Shown: positions 25,086-33,838, counted from the first letter of the stretch. The stretch is DNA of 64,000 nt from Vogesella aquatica (GCF_028548455.1 NZ_JAQQLF010000007.1:62001-126000), one strand, 5' to 3'. Numbers and translations are program-made. The notes: generated from the sequence alone by a model not told the origin.

Positions 25086-25196
25086 GGGGCAAACCGTTTG
25101 ACCCGGCTCGCGCCAACGGGATAGGGCGGCGCCGGTGCGGTTCTATTAATTGACTAGTTTGTGTGCTTTGGGCCTTGAATGCTTTTGTAGCCTTAA

Positions 25197-25236
25197 AAGG
25201 TTGGCCGCAAGCATTTACGTTACTGCGGCCAACCTT
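25197..25236. repeat. Hairpin of two complete 13-bp motif copies
   Basis: AAGGTTGGCCGCA (25197-25209), a 14-base loop, then TGCGGCCAACCTT (25224-25236): a perfect 13-bp stem in the middle of the repeat mosaic. There is no T-run after it. Confidence 0.9.
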
Positions 25237-25286
25237 GTGCAGTGACCCATGCCCCCTTGGGGAGCGCCGGTAAAAAGTCTGCCGCA

Positions 25287-25380
25287 AGGATTGTGCTGGG
25301 CGAATCAAAGATTCGCACGCGCAAGCGGCCGATTTGTTTGAGCCCGGAGCCGTTAGCGTAGGGCGAGTTCGGCAGCGCCT
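25287..25380 (-). repeat. Right arm of the 94-bp inverted repeat
   Basis: Reverse complement of 24992-25085 (8 mismatches). The arms are 201 bp apart and enclose the 13-bp hairpin. Confidence 0.85.
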
Positions 25381-25570
25381 TGCGGTGGGCTTTTTGCCGG
25401 GGTTTCGCGGACCGCGGGGGCGAGGGGTCTGCGTGCGAATCTCTGATTCGCTCAGCGATAGAAAGGGGGCGCCGACCCGCCCCCTTCCCGTCAGCCGGGC
25501 GGAACCGGCTGTAATTATTATCCGCGAAGCGGATTCAAGACCTTTCATGTTGTCGCACGACAAAATTAAA

Positions 25571-25583
25571 TGCGGCCAACCTT
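25571..25583 (-). repeat. AAGGTTGGCCGCA copy (reverse) near the sstT terminator
   Basis: TGCGGCCAACCTT at 25571-25583, about 22 bp beyond the sstT terminator. Confidence 0.8.
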
Positions 25584-25604
25584 GTGTCGCTTGCTCCGTT
25601 ACCC

Positions 25605-25635
25605 ACAAAAAAGCCCGCTCAATCGAGCGGGCTTT
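25605..25635 (-). terminator. Intrinsic terminator after sstT
   Basis: AAGCCCGCTC / GAGCGGGCTT stem with a T-run on the minus-strand side. Confidence 0.85.
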
Positions 25636-25666
25636 GCCTTGTTGGCTGTCTGGCCAATAAAAACGA

Positions 25667-26917
25667 TCAGCCGTTCTGGCGCGCCAGTTGCGGCGCATCT
25701 TCGCGCACGTCGCCGGCGGCGATGCAGGCGGCGGCGGTGAACAGCACGTCGGTGGAGCTGTTCAGCGCGGTTTCGGCCGAATCCTGTACCACGCCGATGA
25801 TGAAGCCCACGGCGACTACTTGCATAGCCACGTCGTTGCTGATGCCGAACAGGCTGCACGCCATCGGGATCAGCAGCAGCGAGCCGCCTGCCACACCGGA
25901 CGCACCGCAAGCGGCGACGGTGGACAGTACCGACAGCAGCAGGGCGGTAGGCAGGTCAATGTGGATGCCCAGCGTGTGTACAGCCGCCAGGCTCAGTACC
26001 GAGATGGTGATGGCGGCGCCGGCCATATTGATGGTGGCACCCAGCGGGATGGACACGGCGTAGGTGTCTTCATTCAGGCCCAGCTTTTTGCACAGGTTCA
26101 TGTTCACCGGGATGTTGGCCGCCGAGCTGCGGGTAAAGAAAGCGGTCACACCGCTTTCACGCAGGCAGGTGAACACCAGCGGGAACGGGTTGCGGCGGAT
26201 GGTCAGGCCAACGATCAGCGGGTTTACCACCAGCGCGATAAACAGCATGGCGCCCACCAGTACCAGCAGCAGCTTGCTGTAGCCCAGCAGCGCCGACAGG
26301 CCGGTGGTGGCGACGGCTTCGGCCACCAGACCGAATACGCCCACCGGGGCAAAGCGGATGATGACGCCCACGATGCGCGACACGCCTTCTGCCAGCTCGT
26401 TCAGCAGGGTTTTGGTGCTGTCGCTGGCGTGGTGCAGCGCCATGCCCAGCGCTACAGCCCAAGTCAGGATGCCGATGTAGTTGCCGGTAGCGATGGCGTT
26501 GATCGGGTTATCCACAATCTGGAATACCAGGTTGTTCAGTACCTGGCCGATACCGCCTGGCGGCGTGGTGCCGGTAGCGGCGGCTACCAGCTGCAGCGTG
26601 GTGGGGAAGGCAAAGCTGATCAGTACGCCGGTAACGGCTGCCAGGAAGGTGCCCAGCAGGTACAGGGTGAGTACCGGGCGCATATTGGTTTGCACGCCCT
26701 GCTTTTTATTGGCGATGGCACTGGCCACCAGCACAAAGACCAGCACCGGCGCCACGGCTTTCAGGCCTTTGACGAACAGGCTGCCCAGGAAGGTCAGCGA
26801 TTTGGCGGTGTCGGGGGCAACGCTGGCCACGGCGATACCGGCCAGCAAACCGATCAGGATCTGCAGCACGATGCTGCCGTTCATGATGCGGTGGATCAGG
26901 GTAGGGTTCTGCTGCAT
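25667..26917 (-). CDS. sstT: Serine/threonine:sodium symporter SstT
   Basis: A DAACS-family inner-membrane carrier of 416 residues importing Ser/Thr with Na+. Eight or so hydrophobic segments. The re-entrant loop and transport signatures are visible: [17 protein letters not shown] (serine-rich loop), [20 protein letters not shown] and [16 protein letters not shown]. The start [20 protein letters not shown] matches the family. Followed by its own terminator; the upstream region (26918 onward) carries a motif copy at 26980. Confidence 0.94.
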   Translation of the reverse strand: MQQNPTLIHRIMNGSIVLQILIGLLAGIAVASVAPDTAKSLTFLGSLFVKGLKAVAPVLVFVLVASAIANKKQGVQTNMRPVLTLYLLGTFLAAVTGVLISFAFPTTLQLVAAATGTTPPGGIGQVLNNLVFQIVDNPINAIATGNYIGILTWAVALGMALHHASDSTKTLLNELAEGVSRIVGVIIRFAPVGVFGLVAEAVATTGLSALLGYSKLLLVLVGAMLFIALVVNPLIVGLTIRRNPFPLVFTCLRESGVTAFFTRSSAANIPVNMNLCKKLGLNEDTYAVSIPLGATINMAGAAITISVLSLAAVHTLGIHIDLPTALLLSVLSTVAACGASGVAGGSLLLIPMACSLFGISNDVAMQVVAVGFIIGVVQDSAETALNSSTDVLFTAAACIAAGDVREDAPQLARQNG

Positions 26918-26979
26918 AGGGGTTCCACGGTTCTGTCGTTATAGGTATCTGGCATGCCTGCGGGCGCGCCGGGCTGGCT

Positions 26980-26988
26980 TGCGGCCAA
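26980..26988 (-). repeat. TTGGCCGCA copy upstream of sstT
   Basis: TGCGGCCAACCT, in the 5' region between sstT and the divergent SnoaL-like gene. Confidence 0.8.
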
Positions 26989-27073
26989 CCTCCAAGACGA
27001 TTCAAAACTGCAGAACAATCAAACGGGTACCGCCGTACAAGCAACAGCGGGGCGCAGTGTAGCAAATTTTTAT

Positions 27074-27115
27074 TGGTGACAGAATTCTGTATCCAAAAGC
27101 TGTCAACTGTCACCA
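27074..27115. promoter_or_regulatory. Candidate operator: 9-bp inverted repeat upstream of the SnoaL/phzF pair
   Basis: TGGTGACAG (27074-27082) and CTGTCACCA (27107-27115), centred in an AT-richer stretch between sstT and the divergent pair, with further CTGT/TGTC elements between. Within the 314-bp spacer (26918-27231) I see no other feature except the motif copy. The regulator is unknown; none is encoded nearby. Confidence 0.4.
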
Positions 27116-27231
27116 TTGTCAGCCCGGTAAAAACAATCTGTTTACCCTGGGTGGCTTTATGCATGCCCTGGCCTCATGGCCTAATGCTTGTTCAACCGTA
27201 TCGCTGCCGTTGGCAGCAGAAAGTCATCCCG

Positions 27232-27669
27232 ATGAGTGCAGAGGCGATCGTTCGCGGTTTTTTCGGGCGGGTGCGCTCCGGTGTGGCACCGGAAGAGGCT
27301 GCCTTGTATCTGGCACCGCAAGTGCAGGCTTGGCAGGTGTGCTCGGCACCTCAGCCAGAGTGCATCGTGCGTACGCCGGACAATTACCGCGCGCATATCG
27401 AAGACTTCCGCCAGATGTTTGGCGACTTCACCGTGCAGCTGGACGAGGTACTGGCGCAGGGCAAGAAGGTCTATGTGCGCTGGCGTCAGTTTGGCCAGCA
27501 CCTGGGCGAGATCGAAGGCTACGCCCCTACCGGCCTGCCGCTGGTGTGTGCCGGCAGTGCTGTGTACGAGGTAGCCAATGGCCGTATCGTGGCCTACTGG
27601 ATGCAACAGGAACACCATGGCTTGCTGCAGCAGCTGCAGGCCAATGCACATCACAAGGAGCCGGCATGA
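27232..27669 (+). CDS. SnoaL-like (NTF2-fold) protein
   Basis: A 145-residue protein of the SnoaL/NTF2-like fold (nuclear-transport-factor-2 cup), of which members act as isomerases or cyclases or just bind small molecules. The cup signature is seen in FRQMFGDFTVQLDEVLAQG, KKVYVRWRQFGQHLGE and the end strand AVYEVANGRIVAYWMQQEHH. The start ATG 27232 gives a compact domain; upstream frames extend it without homology. Overlaps phzF (ATGA), so the two products may act on the same compound, which cannot be named. Confidence 0.75.
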   Translation: MSAEAIVRGFFGRVRSGVAPEEAALYLAPQVQAWQVCSAPQPECIVRTPDNYRAHIEDFRQMFGDFTVQLDEVLAQGKKVYVRWRQFGQHLGEIEGYAPTGLPLVCAGSAVYEVANGRIVAYWMQQEHHGLLQQLQANAHHKEPA

Positions 27670-28511
27670 GCCAGACCTACCCTTACCGTATCGTCAACGT
27701 GTTTGCCGAAAGCCGCTTTGGCGGCAACCCGCTGGCGGTGTTTACCGACGCTGCCGGCCTGTCCGACGCTGACATGCAGCTGATCGCGCGCCAGTTCAAC
27801 TTGTCCGAGACGGTATTCATCCACCCCGGAGACGACGCTGCGCTGGCTAGCCTGCGTATCTTTACCCCCAGCTACGAGCTGCCGTTTGCCGGCCACCCCA
27901 CCATCGGCAGCGCGGCGGTACTGCACGCGTTGCGGCAGCCGGGTGATGTCTTTACGCTGCGTACACAGGCCGGGCTGATTCCGATCACGCTGGACGATGG
28001 CGTGTTCCGCCTGACCGCCGTGGCCGCCACGCAGCGTGCGGCCAACGTTGGCCGCGCCGAGGCGGCCGCCATGCTGGGGCTGGACGAGGCCGACATCGCA
28101 CTGGCGCCGGTGTGGGTGAACGCCGGCAGCGAGCAGATGCTGATCCGCCTGGCCAGCCGCGAGGCGGTGCTGCGTGCGCGGCCGGACCACACGCTGTTTA
28201 CCCGTCACGCCACCCTGCGGCCGGGGCGTAGTATTGCCTACCTGTGGTACCAGGCCGGCGGCGTAGCCACAGTGCGGCTGTTCTTCGAGCAGCAGGGTAG
28301 CGTGATCGAAGACCCTGGCACGGGTAGTGCCTGCGCCAACCTGGGTGGCTGGTGCGCGCTGAACGGCTTGGCGCCGTTGTCGTGGCGCATCGAGCAAGGC
28401 GCAGCTATCCAGCGCCCCAATGTGCTGTACCTGGACGTGGCGGCCGATGGCTGCGTGCAGGTGGGCGGCAAAGTGCAGACGGTGGCCGAGGGGGTCTTCA
28501 CCTTGCCCTAG
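27666..28511 (+). CDS. PhzF family epimerase/isomerase
   Basis: A protein of 281 residues of the PhzF/diaminopimelate-epimerase-like fold. Family motifs: NVFAESRFGGNPLAVF, QFNLSETVF (catalytic Glu), ELPFAGHPTIGSA and EDPGTGSACANLGGW. A start in another frame much further upstream is not real. No phenazine genes are near, so it is a general PhzF-like enzyme. It contains the near-palindrome TGCGGCCAACGTTGGCCGCG (28037-28056), read as AANVGR, in a spot between two domains where length can vary. Confidence 0.88.
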   Translation: MSQTYPYRIVNVFAESRFGGNPLAVFTDAAGLSDADMQLIARQFNLSETVFIHPGDDAALASLRIFTPSYELPFAGHPTIGSAAVLHALRQPGDVFTLRTQAGLIPITLDDGVFRLTAVAATQRAANVGRAEAAAMLGLDEADIALAPVWVNAGSEQMLIRLASREAVLRARPDHTLFTRHATLRPGRSIAYLWYQAGGVATVRLFFEQQGSVIEDPGTGSACANLGGWCALNGLAPLSWRIEQGAAIQRPNVLYLDVAADGCVQVGGKVQTVAEGVFTLP

Positions 28512-28531
28512 GGCGGTGTGTTTCCCACAAT

Positions 28532-28555
28532 AAAGGCAGCTGCGGCTGCCTTTTG
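28532..28555 (+). terminator. Intrinsic terminator after phzF
   Basis: AAGGCAGC / GCTGCC stem followed by TTTT. Confidence 0.75.
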
Positions 28556-28620
28556 CCATTTTGCGGTGGCACGGGGCGTTGCGAATACACCCGTGGCGGA
28601 TAAAGCTGGCCGGCCAGCCA

Positions 28621-28649
28621 TTGACGCTGTCGCGGCACGCTGATAGTTT
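28621..28649 (+). promoter_or_regulatory. Sigma70-type promoter for the DUF2147 gene
   Basis: TTGACG, 17-bp spacer, TAGTTT; followed by a small hairpin (CTACGGC / GCCGTAG, 28656-28673) in the leader. Confidence 0.45.
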
Positions 28650-28739
28650 TCTGCGCTACGGCTAGAGCCGTAGCTCGAAACAGGCGTTTGATGGCATGAG
28701 GGGTGCCGGACGCCCAAAACACAATACGAGGGAGTACAG

Positions 28740-29171
28740 ATGAAAACATTCGCAAAACTGGCCGCAGTCACCGCCCTGACCCTGTGCAGCAGCCTGGCGC
28801 TGGCCGCCGGTGCCGGTGGTACATGGAAAACCATCGATGACGAAAGCAAGCAAGCCAAGGCACTGGTGGAAATCACCGAAGCGGCCAACGGCGAACTGAC
28901 CGGCAAGATCATCAAGCTGTTCAATAATCCGGAAGCCGTGTGCGACAAGTGCGAAGGCGCATTGAAAGGCAAGCCGGTCATCGGCATGACTATCCTGACC
29001 GGCCTGAAAAAGGACGGCGAGGACTGGGAAGGCGGCAAAATACTGGACCCGAAATCGGGCAAGGTCTACAGCGCCAAAGCCAAGCTGGCCGACGGCGGCA
29101 AGAAGCTGGAAGTACGTGGTTTTCTGGGCGTAGCCCTGCTGGGCCGTACCCAGACCTGGGAACGCCAGTAA
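28740..29171 (+). CDS. DUF2147 family exported protein
   Basis: A 143-residue protein with a signal peptide of about 22 residues (MKTFAKLAAVTALTLCSSLA then LA, cleavage before AGAGG). The mature part follows DUF2147: GGTWKTIDDESKQAKALVEI, CDKCEGALKGKPVIGMTIL, DWEGGKILDPKSGKVYSAK and EVRGFLGVALLGRTQTWER. The family is periplasmic or surface exposed, function unknown, found widely in Proteobacteria. The CDKC pair could form a disulphide. Own promoter and terminator, so a single-gene unit. Confidence 0.85.
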   Translation: MKTFAKLAAVTALTLCSSLALAAGAGGTWKTIDDESKQAKALVEITEAANGELTGKIIKLFNNPEAVCDKCEGALKGKPVIGMTILTGLKKDGEDWEGGKILDPKSGKVYSAKAKLADGGKKLEVRGFLGVALLGRTQTWERQ

Positions 29172-29232
29172 GCCAGGCTTGACCGGCCTGTGGCAGCCAG
29201 GCTGCCGGGTGCCGGTTGCTGTGTCTATCGAA

Positions 29233-29260
29233 GCGGGATGGCTTGTGCCATCCCGTTTTG
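29233..29260 (+). terminator. Intrinsic terminator after the DUF2147 gene
   Basis: CGGGATGGC-TTGT-GCCATCCCG followed by TTTT, only 20 bp before the recG start codon. Confidence 0.8.
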
Positions 29261-29267
29261 CATTGGG

Positions 29268-29280
29268 TACAATCGCGGCA
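29268..29280 (+). promoter_or_regulatory. Possible leaderless promoter of recG
   Basis: TACAAT at 29268-29273 is followed by only six bases and then the recG ATG, so transcription would begin at or next to the start codon. No ribosome binding site is seen between the terminator and ATG. Confidence 0.4.
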
Positions 29281-31328
29281 TGAACGCTACCGTCGATATC
29301 GCCTGCCAGCCCATCGTGGCCGCGGCGGCCACCGCCAAGAAACTGGAGAAGCTGGGCCTGACCCGACGCTTCGACCTGGTGCTGCATTTACCATTGCGCT
29401 ACGAGGACGAAACCCATCTCTACCCCATCCAGCAGGCACCGTACGGCCAGGCAGTACTGGTGGAGGGCGAGGTGAGCAACTGCGAGGTGCAGTTCCGGCC
29501 ACGCCGCCAGCTGGTGGCGCAGATCGAAGATAAAAGCGGCAAGCTGGTGCTGCGCTTTATCCACTTCTACCCCAACACCCAGCAGGCGCTGGCCAAAGGC
29601 CGCCGTGTGCGGGCGCTGGGCGAGGTGCGGCGCGGCTTTTTCGGCGACGAGATGGTGCACCCCAAGCTGCGCGAGGTGCACGAGGGCGACCCGCTGGCCG
29701 ATAGCCTCACCCCGGTCTACCCCACGGTCAACGGCTTGTCGCAGCCGGTACTGCGCCGCCTGATCCATGCCGAATTGAAAGCGCAGCCGATACCGGAAAC
29801 CCTGCCCGACGAAGTGCGCCGCCGCCTGGGGCTGATGCCGCTGGCCGACGCCGTACACCTGCTGCACCGCCCGGGGCCGGAGTTTTCCGCCACCCAGCTC
29901 ACCGACGGCAACCTGCCTGCCTGGCAGCGGTTGAAATTTGACGAGCTGCTGGCGCAGCAGCTGTCCATGCGGCTGGCGTATCGCGCGCGGCGCGAAGGCA
30001 GTGCACCGGTAATCGCGGGCGACGGCAGCCTGCGCGCGCAGCTGGCGGCCAGCCTGCCGTTTGCCCTGACCGGTGCGCAGCAAAAAGTACTGGGCGAAAT
30101 TGTGGCCGACCTGGCGCAGCCGCACCCGATGAACCGCCTGCTGCAGGGGGACGTAGGCAGCGGCAAGACCATTGTGGCTGCCATGGCCGCGCTGGCTGCT
30201 ATCGAGGCCGGCTTTCAGGTCGCGTTGATGGCCCCTACCGAGATTCTGGCCGAGCAGCATTACGTGAAGTTGGCCGCATGGCTGGCGCCGCTGGGCATCG
30301 AGGTGGCCTGGCTATCCGGCAGCCTGCGCAAGAAGGCGCGCGGCGAGATGGCGGCCAAGATCGCCAGTGGCGAAGCGCGGCTGGCGGTAGGCACCCACGC
30401 GCTGTTCCAGGACGATGTGGCGTTCGAGCGGCTGGGCCTGGTGATTGTCGATGAGCAGCACCGCTTCGGCGTCGGCCAGCGGCTGGCGCTACAGCAGAAG
30501 GGTGCCGAGCCGCACCAGCTGATGATGTCGGCCACGCCGATTCCGCGCACGCTGGCGATGAGCTTCTACGCCGACCTGGACGTATCGGTGATCGACGAGC
30601 TGCCGCCGGGGCGCACGCCCATCGTCACCAAGCTGATCAGCGCCGAGCGCCGCGACGAGGTGGTGCGCTTTGTCGACAAGGCCTGCCGCGAGGGCAACCA
30701 GGTGTACTGGGTGTGCCCGCTGATCGAAGAATCCGAAACTCTGCAGCTGCAAACGGCGGTGGATACCCACGTGGTACTGCAGCAGGACTTGCCGCAGTGG
30801 GGCGTGGGCCTGGTGCATGGCCGCATGAAGGCTGCAGAAAAGGCCGAGGTGATGGGGCAGTTCATCCGCAACGAACTGCAGCTGCTGGTGGCCACCACGG
30901 TGATCGAGGTGGGCGTGGACGTACCGAACGCCAGCCTGATGGTGATCGAGCACGCCGAGCGCATGGGCCTGGCACAGCTGCACCAGCTGCGCGGCCGGGT
31001 AGGGCGCGGTGCGGCCAAGTCCACCTGCGTGCTGCTGTTCGATACCCCGCTGTCGGAGCTGGCCAAGGCGCGGCTGAAGGTCATCTACGAAAACACCGAC
31101 GGTTTCGAGATTGCCCGCCAGGACTTGAATATCCGCGGCCCCGGCGAGTTTCTGGGCGCCCGCCAGAGCGGCCTGCCCATGCTGCGCTTTGCCGACCTGG
31201 AGGTGGATATCGAGCTGCTGGAAGCGGCCCGCGAGCTGGCCCCGCAGCTGCTGCAACGTTGGCCGCAATACGCGCAGGCGCACCTTAACCGCTGGCTGGC
31301 GGGCAGGGCGCATTTCCTGAAAGCCTAG
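29280..31328 (+). CDS. recG: ATP-dependent DNA helicase RecG
   Basis: Branch-migrating helicase of 682 residues that reverses stalled forks and processes Holliday junctions. OB/wedge domain at the N-terminus (LVLHLPLRYEDET). Helicase motifs: GDVGSGKTIVAAMAAL (Walker A, about 290-305), PTEILAEQHY, DEQHRFGVGQR (about 391), MSATPIPRTL, ATTVIEVGVDVPNASLMVIE and LRGRVGRG; C-terminal QSGLPMLRFADLE wedge-associated block. ATG 29280 is used; an upstream in-frame codon at 29190 lies in the preceding terminator. Two TTGGCCGCA copies (30270, 31259) fall in the coding region. Confidence 0.96.
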   Translation: MNATVDIACQPIVAAAATAKKLEKLGLTRRFDLVLHLPLRYEDETHLYPIQQAPYGQAVLVEGEVSNCEVQFRPRRQLVAQIEDKSGKLVLRFIHFYPNTQQALAKGRRVRALGEVRRGFFGDEMVHPKLREVHEGDPLADSLTPVYPTVNGLSQPVLRRLIHAELKAQPIPETLPDEVRRRLGLMPLADAVHLLHRPGPEFSATQLTDGNLPAWQRLKFDELLAQQLSMRLAYRARREGSAPVIAGDGSLRAQLAASLPFALTGAQQKVLGEIVADLAQPHPMNRLLQGDVGSGKTIVAAMAALAAIEAGFQVALMAPTEILAEQHYVKLAAWLAPLGIEVAWLSGSLRKKARGEMAAKIASGEARLAVGTHALFQDDVAFERLGLVIVDEQHRFGVGQRLALQQKGAEPHQLMMSATPIPRTLAMSFYADLDVSVIDELPPGRTPIVTKLISAERRDEVVRFVDKACREGNQVYWVCPLIEESETLQLQTAVDTHVVLQQDLPQWGVGLVHGRMKAAEKAEVMGQFIRNELQLLVATTVIEVGVDVPNASLMVIEHAERMGLAQLHQLRGRVGRGAAKSTCVLLFDTPLSELAKARLKVIYENTDGFEIARQDLNIRGPGEFLGARQSGLPMLRFADLEVDIELLEAARELAPQLLQRWPQYAQAHLNRWLAGRAHFLKA

Positions 31329-31354
31329 CGCAGCTTGCGGACTGCTGTGCGGGC

Positions 31355-31385
31355 ATGAAAAAAGGCTGCCGGTTGGCAGCCTTCT
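31355..31385 (-). terminator. Intrinsic terminator after the PiT transporter gene
   Basis: AAGGCTGCC-GGTT-GGCAGCCTT stem; the T-run is on the minus-strand side, so it serves the transporter rather than recG. Confidence 0.8.
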
Positions 31386-31403
31386 GCGTAGTGCTCGCTG
31401 GCC

Positions 31404-32852
31404 TTATACGAACAGCTTCACGCCAAAGTAGTACAGGGTAATGGCCAGGCCCATGCTCACCGGCAGGGTCAGCACCCAGGTAGTGAGGATGGTCTTCACG
31501 GTACTCATTTGCACACCGGAGCGGTTGACGACCATGGTGCCTGCTACCGCGCTGGACAGAATCTGCGTGGTGGACACCGGGGCACCAATGGCACTGGCCA
31601 GGCCGATGGACACCGCCGACATGGTTTGCGCCGCCATCCCCTGGGCATAGGTCATGTCCTGTTTGCCGATCTTGGCGCCCACGGTGTTGACCACGCGCTT
31701 CCAGCCCACCATGGTACCCATGCCGATCGCCAGGGCTACCGCAACAATCACCCAGGTCGGGGCGTATTCGGTGGTGGCAGACAGGTCTTTCTGGATGCCT
31801 TTCAGCTGTTTCTGGTCTACGTCATTGATGCCGGCGACCTTGCCGATTTTCTTGGCGGCATCGCCCAGGCAGATCAGCTGGGTGCGTACGTTCCAGCGCT
31901 GGTTTTCCGGCAGCTGCTGGAAGGACTTGGCATCGCCAATAGCAGACAACAGCTCGCCGGTTTCATCGATAACCTTGGATACATCGCACTTGTGTGCGTT
32001 GCTGGCCGGGTACTTGGCATCGATGATGGCCTGATTACGCTGGTACAGTTCTTTCAGCTGTACGGCGGCAATCTTGGTGTGCTCGATCTGGATGGGCTCG
32101 GCGTCCAGGTTCACCACAAAGTGGGCCGGTGCCAGCGCAATCAGGACCAGCATCACCAGGCCAACACCTTTCTGGCCATCGTTGGAGCCGTGGGTGAAGC
32201 TCATGCCCATGGACGATACGATCAGCATGAAGCGCGCCCAGAATGGCGGGTGCTTGCGGCCTTCGATTTGCTGGCGCTGGAACGGCGACTTGTGGATGTT
32301 GGATAGCGGGCGCATTTTCAACAGGGTAAACAGCATCAGGCCTGCCAGGCCGGCGCCGAACAGCGGCGACAGGAACAGCGACACGAATACGTCGATGGCC
32401 TTGCTCCAGTTGATGCCGTTGGCCAGCGAGTCGCCGGTAATCAGCGCATTACCGACACCCACGCCCAGGATGGCACCGATGAGGGTGTGCGAGCTGGACG
32501 CCGGAATGCCGAAGTACCAGGTACCCAGGTTCCACAAAATGGCGGAGGTCAGCAGGGCAAACACCATCACCATGCCCTGGGCAGAGTTGATGTTCAGCAG
32601 CAGATCGGTCGGGATCAGGTTAACAATGGCGTAGGCTACAGCCAGACCACCAAAGAACACCCCCAGGAAGTTGAACAGACCGGACAGCATCACGGCGGTC
32701 TGCGGTTTCATGGACTGGGTGTAGATAACGGTCGCTACCGCGTTGGCGGTATCGTGAAAACCGTTGATGAATTCAAAAGCCAGGACAAAGGCCACCGAGA
32801 GAACCAGGGTGACTGCCAGCGTAGTGTCGAGCCCCGAGAGGAGTTCCAGCAT
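31404..32852 (-). CDS. PiT family inorganic phosphate transporter
   Basis: Inner-membrane low-affinity phosphate transporter (metal-phosphate/H+ symport) of 482 residues. The duplicated family signatures are present: FEFINGFHDTANAVATVIYT near the N-terminus and GASIGAPVSTTQI-like text near the C-terminus, read here as SAIGAPVSTTQILSSAVAGT; GMSFTHGSNDGQKGVGL is in the middle. A soluble loop of about 130 residues sits between the halves. No DUF47 partner gene is adjacent. It lies next to pst, so high- and low-affinity uptake are neighbours. Confidence 0.9.
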   Translation of the reverse strand: MLELLSGLDTTLAVTLVLSVAFVLAFEFINGFHDTANAVATVIYTQSMKPQTAVMLSGLFNFLGVFFGGLAVAYAIVNLIPTDLLLNINSAQGMVMVFALLTSAILWNLGTWYFGIPASSSHTLIGAILGVGVGNALITGDSLANGINWSKAIDVFVSLFLSPLFGAGLAGLMLFTLLKMRPLSNIHKSPFQRQQIEGRKHPPFWARFMLIVSSMGMSFTHGSNDGQKGVGLVMLVLIALAPAHFVVNLDAEPIQIEHTKIAAVQLKELYQRNQAIIDAKYPASNAHKCDVSKVIDETGELLSAIGDAKSFQQLPENQRWNVRTQLICLGDAAKKIGKVAGINDVDQKQLKGIQKDLSATTEYAPTWVIVAVALAIGMGTMVGWKRVVNTVGAKIGKQDMTYAQGMAAQTMSAVSIGLASAIGAPVSTTQILSSAVAGTMVVNRSGVQMSTVKTILTTWVLTLPVSMGLAITLYYFGVKLFV

Positions 32853-33019
32853 GATGATGTGCAGTGCGTTATCAGAAAGGCGGGATTCTTGGGCTTTGCA
32901 GATGACACGTCAAGAGTTTGTAATAATCTTTTTTAGCCTTATCAAAAACCTATCAAAATTGTCCTGACGGGCTTGACAAAGGCGTATTTATTTTTGCTGT
33001 AGATGCATGATTTTAAAAA

Positions 33020-33056
33020 GAAAAAAAGCCCTTCGGCACCGGCCGTAAGGGCTTTG
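33020..33056 (-). terminator. Intrinsic terminator after pstB
   Basis: AAAGCCCTT / AAGGGCTTT stem with a long T-run on the minus-strand side; closes pstSCAB. Confidence 0.8.
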
Positions 33057-33073
33057 TAATAAAACAGTAATAA

Positions 33074-33838
33074 TCAGCCAAATTTGCCGGTGATGTAGTC
33101 TTCTGTTTCCTTGCGCTTCGGTGCGGTGAAGATGCCGTCGGTTTCACCAAACTCTACCAGCTCGCCCAGGTACATATAGGCGGTGTAGTCGGACACACGC
33201 GCAGCCTGCTGCATGTTGTGGGTCACGATGGCAATGGTGTAGTCCTGTTTCAGTTCGTGGATCAGCTCTTCGATGTGGCCGGTAGAGATCGGGTCCAGCG
33301 CCGAAGTCGGCTCGTCCAGCAGCAGCACTTCCGGGCGGGTAGCCACTGCGCGGGCGATACACAGGCGCTGTTGCTGGCCGCCGGACAGCGAGTTGCCGCT
33401 TTGCTTGAGCTTGTCTTTGACTTCGTTCCACAGCGCAGCCTTGCGCAGCGCCCATTCCACGCGGTCGTCCATTTCGGCTTTGGACAGGCTCTCGTACAGC
33501 TTCACGCCAAAAGTGATGTTGTCATAGATGGACATCGGGAATGGCGTAGGCTTCTGGAACACCATGCCCACTTTGGCGCGTAGCATGTTCACGTCCACGC
33601 TCTTGGCCAGCAGGTTTTGCGAATCCAGCAGGATCTCGCCTTCGGCGCTCATGCCCGGGTACAGCTCGAACATGCGGTTGAAGGTGCGCAACAAGGTGGA
33701 CTTGCCGCAGCCGGATGGGCCGATGAAGGCGGTAACCTGGCCTGCGGGGATGTCCAGGTTGATGTTCTTCAGTGCGTGGAATTTGCCGTAGTAAAAGTTC
33801 AGGTTTTTGACCTGGAGCTTGATGGCGTTAGTAGTCAT
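33074..33838 (-). CDS. pstB: Phosphate ABC transporter ATPase PstB
   Basis: ATP-binding subunit of the high-affinity phosphate importer, 254 residues. Walker [10 protein letters not shown], signature [13 protein letters not shown], Walker [13 protein letters not shown] and the H-loop [13 protein letters not shown] are complete. ATG 33838 (MTTNAIKL) is preferred over a TTG at 33847 because AAGG then lies ten bases upstream. Last gene of pstSCAB and followed by a terminator; phoU, often the next gene, is not here. Confidence 0.95.
   Translation of the reverse strand: MTTNAIKLQVKNLNFYYGKFHALKNINLDIPAGQVTAFIGPSGCGKSTLLRTFNRMFELYPGMSAEGEILLDSQNLLAKSVDVNMLRAKVGMVFQKPTPFPMSIYDNITFGVKLYESLSKAEMDDRVEWALRKAALWNEVKDKLKQSGNSLSGGQQQRLCIARAVATRPEVLLLDEPTSALDPISTGHIEELIHELKQDYTIAIVTHNMQQAARVSDYTAYMYLGELVEFGETDGIFTAPKRKETEDYITGKFG

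Larger units (their letters stand above)
24672..25604. other. Gene-free repeat mosaic
   Basis: About 930 bp without a credible gene; the long minus-strand frame across it (24763-25698) just translates repeats. Contents: a hairpin at 24905-24936 (GTACTTTCTTTT / AAAAGAAAGTAC) of a type I know as frequent in many Proteobacteria; a 94-bp inverted repeat (24992-25085 and 25287-25380); a further 28-bp piece of the same unit at about 25430-25457; and four copies of TTGGCCGCA (24833, 25201, 25224, 25571). Confidence 0.7.

Noticed and set aside
24763-25698. 311-residue minus-strand frame in the repeat mosaic
   Set aside because: It simply translates the inverted repeats and the AAAAGAAAGTAC hairpin, and runs into the sstT terminator; no ribosome site.
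25688-26944. 418-residue plus-strand frame over sstT
   Set aside because: Shadow of sstT, rich in His, Gln and Gly without any motif.
27159-28511. N-terminal extension of the PhzF-like protein to 450 residues
   Set aside because: The first 168 residues are an out-of-frame reading of the SnoaL-like gene; PhzF proteins start at MSQTYPYRIVNVF.
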